Origin: a virus | Virus record (IMG/VR): IMGVR_UViG_3300003823_000021 | Location: 1 to 21,106 of that record | Reading direction: 5' to 3' (one strand) | Length of the DNA stretch: 21,106 nt | In this document: positions 15,145-21,106 of the stretch, piece by piece | Layout: each line of letters starts with the position of its first letter | Numbering within the stretch: the stretch's first letter is position 1 | Notes under the pieces: model-generated | The model's database searches: none | What the model was told of the DNA's origin: nothing | What the model saw: the letters and a program-made list of their open reading frames with translations, nothing else | Position numbers and translations under genes: made by a program

Positions 15145-16065
15145 ATGGCGAATACTTTTGCGCCCAATGGTTTCGCTCAGTTTCAGGGGACTGGCGCAAC
15201 GCCGTCTTACGAACAGACCGCGATGGCCATTGCCTCGACCAATACTACTCCGATTTTCCTCAACGACCCCATCGTTCAGGCTTCGAGCGCCTCGACTGGT
15301 GTCGGCACTGGTTACATCGCGCAGGCTGCTGCTCCCGTGTCGCTGGCCGTTTCGGGTATCGTGGTTACCGCCGGCGTTGCCGTCGCGACCTTCACAGCCC
15401 TGTCGGCCGCCCCGCCGGTCGGCGCCACTGTCGTGTTCACTGGTACAAGCTTCGCCACCGGCGGTAGCTTCAACAGCGCCTACACGATCACAGCCTCCTC
15501 GACCACGACCGTCACCTTCACCGTCAACGGCGCCTTCTCGAGCACCCTGACCTTCGGTGCTGCCACCGTGTACGTGCCGGTTGCCGGCGTGTTCACAGGC
15601 TGCAAGTACCTCTCGACATCGCAGAAGCGCACTGTCTGGAGCAACTACTGGCCGGGTTCGGACGCCAACGGTGACGTCACCGCCTACGCGATCACTGACC
15701 CGAACGCGCAGTTCGTTGTTCAGACCGGCAACAGCAACACCACCGCCACTGCGGTTGGTCTTGCGAACGTCGGCCAGAACATCGGCTTCAGCTACTCGCA
15801 GTCGGGTGTGACCACCACCAACGGCAACACCGCTACAGGCATCTCGACCTACTTCGCGGACCAGTACACCCTGTCGGCCAACTCGGCTCAGGGCTACTAC
15901 GCGAACGCCGTCCTGCCGTTCCGCATCGTTTCGCTCCTGAACTACGTTCCCGGTCAGACCAGCCCGCTGGTCTCGATCAACGGTAGCGACCCGACCACCG
16001 CGTACAACAAGATCGTTGTTGGCTTCAACAACGCGATGCCCAACCGCCCCGGCGCTGGTATCTAA
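15145..16065 (+). CDS. Virion protein, MANTFAP-type, with inserted beta domain
   Basis: A 306-residue protein. ATG 15145 follows AGGAG by about nine bases; a longer in-frame ATG at 15091 has no SD and gives an atypical leader. It opens MANTFAPNGFAQFQGTG, a form typical of structural proteins encoded next to phage capsid genes. Residues about 62-140 are a Thr/Val/Ala-rich all-beta insert, resembling Ig-like domains fitted into phage surface proteins. The family body resumes at VAGVFTGCKYLS and SQKRTVWSNYWPGSD (about 148-162) and continues with AYAITDPNAQFVVQTG. A head-decoration or minor capsid role is likely. It is the first gene after the promoter and lies 13 bases upstream of the capsid gene. 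Confidence 0.82.
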   Translation: MANTFAPNGFAQFQGTGATPSYEQTAMAIASTNTTPIFLNDPIVQASSASTGVGTGYIAQAAAPVSLAVSGIVVTAGVAVATFTALSAAPPVGATVVFTGTSFATGGSFNSAYTITASSTTTVTFTVNGAFSSTLTFGAATVYVPVAGVFTGCKYLSTSQKRTVWSNYWPGSDANGDVTAYAITDPNAQFVVQTGNSNTTATAVGLANVGQNIGFSYSQSGVTTTNGNTATGISTYFADQYTLSANSAQGYYANAVLPFRIVSLLNYVPGQTSPLVSINGSDPTTAYNKIVVGFNNAMPNRPGAGI

Positions 16066-16078
16066 GGAGTAAGGCAAA

Positions 16079-16993
16079 ATGGCTGTCAATCTTTCAGCAA
16101 TTAAAGACCTTCTGCTCCCCGGCCTCCGTGGGGTTGAAGGCAAGTACGAGATGATCCCAACTCAGTACGACAAGATCTTCACGAAGCACGACTCGAAGAT
16201 GGCGCTTGAGCGCACCGTCGAGATGCGCTTCCTTGGTCTTGCCGCACTGAAGAATGAAGGCGGTCAGACCTCGTTCGACAACGGCGCTGGCGAGCGTTTC
16301 GTGTACAACCAAGAGCACAATGAAATTGGCCTTGGCTACGCGATCACCCGCAAGGCCATCGACGACAACCTGTACAAGACCCAGTTCCATCCCTCGAACA
16401 TGGGCCTCATCGAGTCGTTCCGTCAGACCAAGGAAATCTACGGCGCCTCGATCTTCAACTTCGCCCAGACCTACAACGCGGCGGTCGGTGGTGACGGTGT
16501 GGCCCTGTGCTCAACCGCTCACCCGATTGACGGCGGTACGATTGCCAACAAGCCGGTGGTGGACGTCGATCTTAACGAATCGACCCTGCTGAACGCTCTG
16601 ATCGGCATCCGCACCAACTTCCGCGATCAGGCGAACCTGAAGATCCACGCCCGTGGCCGCAAGCTGATCGTTCCGCCTCAGCTCGAACCCGTCGCCGTCC
16701 GTCTGACCAAGACCGAACTGCGTCCGGGTACTTCGGACAACGACGTCAACGCGCTGCACACAGTCGCTGGCGGCCTGTCGGAAGGCTACTTGGTCAACGA
16801 CTTCCTGACCTCGTCGTATGCTTGGTTCTTGCTGACCAACATCGACGGTCTGTCGTACATGGAACGCATGAAGTTTGAAATGGACATGCAGGTTGACTTT
16901 GTGACAGACAACCTTCTTGTCAAGGGCTACGAGCGTTACAGCTTCGGTTACTACAACTGGCGTTCTGTGTACGGTTCGTTCCCGACTTCGTAA
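16079..16993 (+). CDS. Major capsid protein
   Basis: A 304-residue protein starting at ATG 16079 after a strong AAGGAG. It has the outline of an HK97-fold coat protein. A helical N-arm (LSAIKDLLLPGLRGVEGKY) is followed by an E-loop-like part (FLGLAALKNEGGQTSFDN) and a spine helix region (SNMGLIESFRQTKEIYGASI). The beta-rich P and A domains contain KIHARGRKLIVPPQLEPVAV, and the chain ends with DNLLVKGYERYSFGYYNWRS. That ending closely resembles capsid proteins with a Mu-like major head subunit signature. No long N-terminal delta domain is present, in line with the separate scaffold-like gene. It probably needs the co-chaperonin encoded upstream, which is inference. Confidence 0.9.
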   Translation: MAVNLSAIKDLLLPGLRGVEGKYEMIPTQYDKIFTKHDSKMALERTVEMRFLGLAALKNEGGQTSFDNGAGERFVYNQEHNEIGLGYAITRKAIDDNLYKTQFHPSNMGLIESFRQTKEIYGASIFNFAQTYNAAVGGDGVALCSTAHPIDGGTIANKPVVDVDLNESTLLNALIGIRTNFRDQANLKIHARGRKLIVPPQLEPVAVRLTKTELRPGTSDNDVNALHTVAGGLSEGYLVNDFLTSSYAWFLLTNIDGLSYMERMKFEMDMQVDFVTDNLLVKGYERYSFGYYNWRSVYGSFPTS

Positions 16994-17016
16994 CTTAAGC
17001 AGAAAGGAGAAGCAAA

Positions 17017-18258
17017 ATGTCTATTTCTGCTTTTGCGGGTCCGCTCGTTTCCTTCGGGCAGTCGCCTTATCCGGCGAGTGACTACAACCCGGAGATTGGT
17101 CCGTCGCTGTTTTACGCGGGTTCGGGGATCCTTGATCCCCGCACTCCGTACACATACAACCCCGGCCAAGACTTCGGTGCGGCCACCGCTGGCTTCCTCG
17201 GCGTGCAGGATGTGGTGTCTCTGAACATCCTCCCTTACACGCTGAGCAAGACTGCGATTGTCACCACCGCTGTCGCCGTCACCGCCAACACGGCGATGAC
17301 TCTGGCTGCGGCGTCGTCGGCCACCACCGGTATCGCCATCAACCAGTCGATCACTCGCGCCGATACCGGTGCGACGGTCACTGGCCTGATCGGGATCGAC
17401 GCCTACACCTCGGTGACTGGCTACATCTCGAACGGCACCAGCGGCACCGCCGGCAACATTCTGATCGTCTCGACGGCTTCGGCCGCCCCGCTGACGATTG
17501 GCATGGTGATTAGCGGCACCGGCATCGGTAGCAACGTGGTGATCACTGGCTACGGCCCGACCGTCAACGTCTCCAACGGTGGCGCTGGCGCTGGCCTGAC
17601 CGGCTCGTACACTGTCAGCGGCGCTCCGGTGGCCGCGGGCACAAGCGGCTCGCCAATCACGATCACTGCCTCGCTGGGGAACTCGACGCTGAACGCCATC
17701 GCTGCCGAACGCACTCCGTTCGGTTCGGCGGGTACCGTTCAGCTCTGGAACCCGATGGCCCTGACGGCTCGCGCGGTCAGCGTCACGCCGACTTCGGGCA
17801 CTCCGACTGCCAGCATCAACTTCACCGTCTCGGGCTATGACATCTATGGCTACCCGATGACCGAAGTTATCGCTCTGACGACCGGTTCGACACAGAACAC
17901 GGCCGTCAGCGGCAAGAAGGCGTTCAAGTTCATCTCCTCGGTCGTTCCTTCGGTGACGGACACTGTGACCTATTCTGTCGGCACCACCGACACGTTTGGT
18001 CTCCCGATCCGCTCGGACTTCTTCGGCGATACCTTGATCGTGTACCCCGGAACCGGCTCCACGAACGTGGTGACCTCGGTGACTGGTTACACAGCGGCAG
18101 TGACCACAACGGCCACTTCCACCACCGGTGACGTGCGAGGGACATACACTGTGCAGACAGCGTCCTCGACCAACACCAACCGACTGATTGTCCGTCAGTC
18201 GCCCGCCCTGTACAACATCAGCTCGGCAACGGGCCTGTTTGGCGTTACTCAGGCATAA
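17017..18258 (+). CDS. Beta-rich virion protein, probable decoration protein
   Basis: A 413-residue protein starting at ATG 17017 with AAAGGAG upstream. The N-terminus (about 1-65) contains aromatic and proline residues (LFYAGSGILDPRTPYTYNPG) and may anchor it to the capsid. The remainder is Thr/Ser/Val/Gly-rich beta structure. Residues about 131-220 are a module with the pattern NILIVSTASAAPLTIGMVIS, GTGIGSNVVITGYG and TGSYTV, also seen in the final protein of this window. Residues about 235-325 (ARAVSVTPTSG, SGYDIYGYPMTEVI, GKKAFKFISSV, TDTFGLPIRSDFF) resemble part of the 219-residue protein at 19160. Head decoration or fibre function is inferred from position and fold type. No enzyme motif is seen. 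Confidence 0.78.
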   Translation: MSISAFAGPLVSFGQSPYPASDYNPEIGPSLFYAGSGILDPRTPYTYNPGQDFGAATAGFLGVQDVVSLNILPYTLSKTAIVTTAVAVTANTAMTLAAASSATTGIAINQSITRADTGATVTGLIGIDAYTSVTGYISNGTSGTAGNILIVSTASAAPLTIGMVISGTGIGSNVVITGYGPTVNVSNGGAGAGLTGSYTVSGAPVAAGTSGSPITITASLGNSTLNAIAAERTPFGSAGTVQLWNPMALTARAVSVTPTSGTPTASINFTVSGYDIYGYPMTEVIALTTGSTQNTAVSGKKAFKFISSVVPSVTDTVTYSVGTTDTFGLPIRSDFFGDTLIVYPGTGSTNVVTSVTGYTAAVTTTATSTTGDVRGTYTVQTASSTNTNRLIVRQSPALYNISSATGLFGVTQA

Positions 18259-18270
18259 GGAGGCCTGTAA

Positions 18271-18654
18271 ATGAAAGGTCGTAAGCATCGCGAGACCGGT
18301 GGAGTGAATGAGGCCGACGAAGACCTCAAGAGCAAGCCGGAACGCTACAACGAGAGCCGCGTCGAAGGCGAGGCTGAAGAACGCAAGCATGGTGGCCGCG
18401 CCAAGCATCGCGAAAAGCGTCGTCATGGGGGCCACGTCGCCCATCACGAAAAGCACGAGATGCACAAGGAGCACGAAGGCCACAAGCGTCGTCGCAAGCG
18501 CAAGCATGGCGGCGAAGCTGAGGGCGAGAAGGCTATGCACCACGCTGGCCGCAAGCCCCGCAAGAGCGGCGGCTCGTGCGAATCGAGCCCGTTCTCTTCG
18601 GCCCGTAAGGGGGAGTTCCCCAAGGGTCGCAAGATGGACGGTGAAGTTGAGTAA
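18271..18654 (+). CDS. Small His/Lys/Arg-rich GG-motif protein
   Basis: A 127-residue highly charged protein with an excellent SD (AAGGAGG) before ATG 18271; the SD overlaps the preceding stop. It carries HGG at residues 40-42, 52-54 and 79-81 and SGG at 99-101, inside Lys/Arg/His clusters such as RAKHREKRRHGGHVAHHEKH. Residues 82-101 (EAEGEKAMHHAGRKPRKSGG) match residues 66-85 of the 486-residue protein at 11363 in 17 of 20 positions. The underlying DNA shares an identical 18-base run, CACCACGCTGGCCGCAAG. It should be disordered and able to bind nucleic acid or acidic surfaces. Function is unknown. A short palindrome, TAAGGC/GCCTTA (18652-18667), begins at its stop codon. Confidence 0.82.
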   Translation: MKGRKHRETGGVNEADEDLKSKPERYNESRVEGEAEERKHGGRAKHREKRRHGGHVAHHEKHEMHKEHEGHKRRRKRKHGGEAEGEKAMHHAGRKPRKSGGSCESSPFSSARKGEFPKGRKMDGEVE

Positions 18655-18679
18655 GGCTTAGGCCTTAGTCCACGAAGCG

Positions 18680-18705
18680 AACGGGGGCGTAACAGCCCCC
18701 GTTTT
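18680..18705 (+). terminator. Intrinsic terminator
   Basis: AACGGGGGC (18680-18688) pairs perfectly with GCCCCCGTT (18695-18703) around loop GTAACA. It runs into TTTT (18702-18705), which is a short but acceptable T-tract. It closes the capsid transcription group 17 bases before the next start codon, so the genes after it need read-through or another promoter. Confidence 0.85.
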
Positions 18706-18721
18706 GCCATCGGAGATGGCG

Positions 18722-18991
18722 ATGTCTGATACATGGCAGAAGAAGGCTGGTCAGTCTTCGAAGGGTGGCTTGAACGAGAAGGGGCGCGCGTCCCTGCGTG
18801 CCGAGGGCCACGACATCAAGCGGCCGGTAACGGCCAAGGAAGCGAGCCACAGCCCTGAGGCTGCGCAGCGGCGCGAGAATTTCCGGACCCGCATGTGCGG
18901 CATGAAGGAGAAGCTGACGTCGTCGAAGACGGCTCATGATCCGAACAGCCGGATCAATCTCGCACTCAAGCGGTGGGACGTGAAATGCTGA
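18722..18991 (+). CDS. Small conserved phage protein, DUF6321-like
   Basis: An 89-residue basic protein. ATG 18722 is chosen because GGAG lies six bases upstream; TTG 18704 and ATG 18716 have no properly spaced SD. The chain shows TWQKKAGQSSKGGLNEKGRA, then KRPVTAKEASHSPEAAQRRE, FRTRMCGMKEKL and the ending NLALKRWDVKC. This order of blocks (xWQxKxGxxxKGGLNxKGR, PVT, RRxxFxxRMxGM, ALxxWxxC) is one I associate with DUF6321, a family of small phage proteins without known function. The middle is shortened compared with what I remember, which is a recollection and not a measurement. It overlaps the next gene by seven bases. Confidence 0.75.
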   Translation: MSDTWQKKAGQSSKGGLNEKGRASLRAEGHDIKRPVTAKEASHSPEAAQRRENFRTRMCGMKEKLTSSKTAHDPNSRINLALKRWDVKC

Positions 18992-19158
18992 AGAAGCCAT
19001 TCTGGGACAAAGACGCCCCCAAAGACGTGATGCACAAGCATCTGGACCGCGAAGGCGTGAAAATGGCCAAGGCCAAGGCTCGCGCCGCTGGACGACCGTA
19101 CCCAAACCTAGTAGATAATTTGGCTGCGTCCAGAGCAGGACACACGAAGGGAAAATAA
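18985..19158 (+). CDS. Small basic protein with GRPYPNLVDN motif
   Basis: A 57-residue basic protein from ATG 18985, overlapping the previous stop; GTG 18973 is a longer alternative. It begins MLKKPFWDKDAPKD and ends with KAKARAAGRPYPNLVDNLAA followed by a short basic tail. The ARAAGRPYPNLVDN segment is a conserved signature I recognise from unnamed small proteins encoded near phage structural genes. Function is not known. Coupling to the gene before it and the one-base gap to the gene after it indicate one translation unit. Confidence 0.75.
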   Translation: MLKKPFWDKDAPKDVMHKHLDREGVKMAKAKARAAGRPYPNLVDNLAASRAGHTKGK

Positions 19159-19159
19159 T

Positions 19160-19819
19160 ATGCGCCCGATTACTGTCACAGTGGGTCCGCTCGCCACGCC
19201 GAGTGCGAACGCTATCTGTCTCTCTCAGACACCGAACTCGACTTTTACGCTGAACGGCTCGCTGGTTTCTGGCGGCGTTGCCGTTATGGACACCGCCCGG
19301 CGCGTCCTTTTCACCACCACCTCGGCCAGCGACAACGGCAAGACCGTGACGCTCGTGGGGTCGGACATCAACGGCGCTCCGATCACCGAGGTGCTGACCC
19401 TCGTCAACGCCAACAGCGTGACGACGGCGTACACCAATCTCGACTACTCGAAGGTCTCTTCGATCACGATGGGGTCGGCTGCCGCCGGCGCGATCACCGT
19501 GGGTACGAACAACGTGGCCTCGTCGATGTGGGTCCGGCTGGACGAATGGGCCTCGGCCCAGACCTCGATTCAGGCCACCGCGAGCGGCACCGTCAGCTAC
19601 ACGGTGCAGCAGACGATGCAGGATCCCAACAGCCCGACAAACCCCGTCTCGCCGTATCAGGTGGCTTGGATCAACATCTCGGATCCGAACATGGTTAACG
19701 CCAGCGCCACGATGCAGAGCACCTACGTCTCCACGCCGACCTTTGCCAAGGTCACCCTCAACAACGGCTCGGGCTCGGTCACCGCGATCTTCGCTCAGTC
19801 GGGCGTCGTTCCGTTCTAA
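19160..19819 (+). CDS. Beta-rich virion protein, unknown
   Basis: A 219-residue protein starting at ATG 19160 after AAGGGAAAA. It is almost wholly Thr/Ser/Val/Ala-rich beta structure without Cys-rich or enzymatic motifs. Residues about 47-90 (RRVLFTTTSASDNGKTVTLV, GSDINGAPITEVLTL) parallel residues about 241-275 of the 413-residue virion protein at 17017 (FTVSGYDIYGYPMTEVIAL), so both may contain the same sandwich fold. Later blocks include SMWVRLDEWASAQ and SPYQVAWINISDPNMV. It is probably a component or decoration of the particle surface. I cannot say whether it is head or tail. Confidence 0.78.
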   Translation: MRPITVTVGPLATPSANAICLSQTPNSTFTLNGSLVSGGVAVMDTARRVLFTTTSASDNGKTVTLVGSDINGAPITEVLTLVNANSVTTAYTNLDYSKVSSITMGSAAAGAITVGTNNVASSMWVRLDEWASAQTSIQATASGTVSYTVQQTMQDPNSPTNPVSPYQVAWINISDPNMVNASATMQSTYVSTPTFAKVTLNNGSGSVTAIFAQSGVVPF

Positions 19820-19834
19820 TAGGGGTTATAGCTT

Positions 19835-21106
19835 ATGTCCGGCTTTTCGGGTTCTCCTTCCAATCTCACTGCTGACGCGAGCGCGATTGCCTCGGCGCCG
19901 CAGCGTCTGCGCGACAACCTCGGCAAGCTCGAGGTCTCCGAAGTCCAGAACCTCTTCGAGGCCGACTTCGAGTACAGCGCGCAGCCGATGCGCTGGGAGC
20001 AGTACACCTCGGGTGGCGCGACCATTTCGGCCTCCTCGACCCTCGGCGGCGTGGTGATGAGCGTGACGTCGGCTTCGGGCGACGTGGCCATCCGCCAGAC
20101 CCGTCCGTATGTGCGCTACCAGCCGGGCAAGACGCTTTACATGTCGAGCGGCTTGCAGTTCGGCGCCGCGGTGGCCAACCAGCGTCAGCGCCTTGGCTTT
20201 TTCGATGACGGCAATGGCGTCTTCTTCGAGCAGGGCGACCCGACCGCGGCGAACCCGAGCGGCATGACCGCCGTTTACCGCACCGACAACGGCGGCAACG
20301 GCGTCAGCGAGACCCGTATTTATGCCAACAGTTGGAGCGACCCGCAGGGCGTGTTCCGCGGCATCAACCCGATCACCGGCGTCTTCAACGTCAACAACAT
20401 CCAGATGTGGTGGGTGGAGTTCGCTTGGTACGGCGCCGGCCTGCTGCGCTGGGGCGTGCTGATCGGTGGCGAGCCCTACGTGCTGCATCAGATCGGTATC
20501 GGTAACCTGCCCGGCCAGCTCGTTGCTTGGTCGCGCACGGGCAACCTTCCGATTCGCTATGAGCTGCGCAACATCGGTCCCTCGACCGCTGGCTCGATGA
20601 CCCACTTCGGTGTGTCGGTGCTGGCCAAGGGCAAGATTGATACGCAGCGCGGCTTCACCTACGGCTACGGCATGGCCGCTGGTACGCCTGTGCGCGCCCC
20701 CGGTGCCTCGGCTACCCGCTACCCGCTGCTTTCGATCCGCTACCGCACAATGGGCACGCTGGAATACGGCGTCGATACGAACTACTCGGGCGCGAACGGC
20801 ACCCTGCCGACTGGTGGCGCAGCCATCACTGGCTCGACCGTGCTTGCAGCCCAGATCGCGACCTCGACGATCAGCGGCACAACCCTCACCGTCGGCTCGG
20901 TCACTTCGGGCACCGTGGCGGTTGGCCAGCTTGTCGCCGGCACCGGCGTTGCCGCGGGCACAGTGATCCTGTCGGGCAGCGGCTCGACATGGACCGTGAA
21001 CGTCTCGCAGACCGTGGCCTCGACCACGATGTACATGACGGCCGGCACCGTGATCACCGTGTCCGGCACGCCTTGGACGGCCAACCAGTGGCAGGGCAAG
21101 TACGTG
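19835..21106 (+). CDS. Large virion protein, partial (3' end beyond window)
   Basis: The frame from ATG 19835 (AGGGG nine bases upstream) stays open for 424 codons to the last base. The N-terminus MSGFSGSPSNLTADASAIAS precedes a region of about 300 residues with many aromatic strands: RYQPGKTLYMSSGLQFG, QRLGFFDDGNGVFFEQ, NNIQMWWVEFAWYGAGLLRW and GVLIGGEPYVLHQIG. The pattern is like a jelly-roll or lectin-type (concanavalin-like) domain. Residues about 342-410 are an inserted module (TTLTVGSVTSGTVAVGQLVA, GTGVAAGTVILSGSG) of the type also present at 17017. It is probably a surface or receptor-contact protein. Total size, C-terminal domain and the possibility of a tail fibre cannot be judged from this fragment. 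Confidence 0.8.
   Translation, partial: MSGFSGSPSNLTADASAIASAPQRLRDNLGKLEVSEVQNLFEADFEYSAQPMRWEQYTSGGATISASSTLGGVVMSVTSASGDVAIRQTRPYVRYQPGKTLYMSSGLQFGAAVANQRQRLGFFDDGNGVFFEQGDPTAANPSGMTAVYRTDNGGNGVSETRIYANSWSDPQGVFRGINPITGVFNVNNIQMWWVEFAWYGAGLLRWGVLIGGEPYVLHQIGIGNLPGQLVAWSRTGNLPIRYELRNIGPSTAGSMTHFGVSVLAKGKIDTQRGFTYGYGMAAGTPVRAPGASATRYPLLSIRYRTMGTLEYGVDTNYSGANGTLPTGGAAITGSTVLAAQIATSTISGTTLTVGSVTSGTVAVGQLVAGTGVAAGTVILSGSGSTWTVNVSQTVASTTMYMTAGTVITVSGTPWTANQWQGKYV

Noticed and set aside
16951-18543. 530-residue minus-strand frame across capsid-region genes
   Set aside because: Spans several well supported plus-strand genes and their intergenic SDs; compositional shadow.
11582-18555. Matching 18-base runs as an integration site or transposon repeats
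   Set aside because: The match lies within coding sequence for the same protein block in both genes; shared coding is the simpler explanation.
1-21106. CRISPR array or insertion sequence
   Set aside because: No regularly spaced repeats, no transposase reading frame and no terminal inverted repeats were seen.

Overview
The window is one arm of the packaging and virion-morphogenesis region of a tailed double-stranded DNA bacteriophage (Caudoviricetes), free or integrated. Every convincing gene is on the + strand, tightly packed with ATGA-type overlaps and strong Shine-Dalgarno (SD) sites. The order terminase small/large subunit, portal, scaffold-like protein, major capsid and further virion proteins is a standard phage head module. 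Base composition is GC-rich (roughly 60% by eye) with G/C-ending codons, which would fit a GC-rich proteobacterial host, possibly an alphaproteobacterium. The host cannot be fixed from this sequence.

Region 1 (1-1361) is the unusual part: an RNA-rich leader with tRNA-Pro(TGG), a candidate type I hammerhead ribozyme inside a long imperfect inverted repeat, a small HTH-like ORF, an HNH endonuclease whose ribosome-binding site lies in a 7-bp hairpin, and tRNA-Thr(TGT) starting on the base after the HNH stop codon.

Region 2 (1362-11288) holds terS and terL, two small unknown genes, a long portal protein with a coiled-coil tail, and a 1557-residue multidomain polyvalent protein. The last carries a recognisable ADP-ribosyltransferase-like domain, and its domains are separated by Gly-Gly linkers.

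Region 3 (11363-14967) encodes a basic, disordered protein with many K-R-G-G motifs, a small acidic helical protein, a GroES-like co-chaperonin, a coiled-coil scaffold-like protein and a conserved phage protein. It ends in a clear intrinsic terminator.

Region 4 (15022-18705) opens with a sigma70-like promoter and palindromes. It encodes a MANTFAP-type virion protein with an inserted beta domain, the major capsid protein, a beta-rich virion protein and a second basic GG-motif protein that shares a 20-residue block with the region 3 protein. It ends in a second terminator.

Region 5 (18722-end) has two small conserved basic proteins, another beta-rich virion protein and the first 424 codons of a large virion protein that runs off the window. 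TerS/TerL dock on the portal to package DNA; the scaffold, GroES-like and capsid proteins build the prohead; the beta-rich proteins probably decorate the particle. The polyvalent protein may act on the host.
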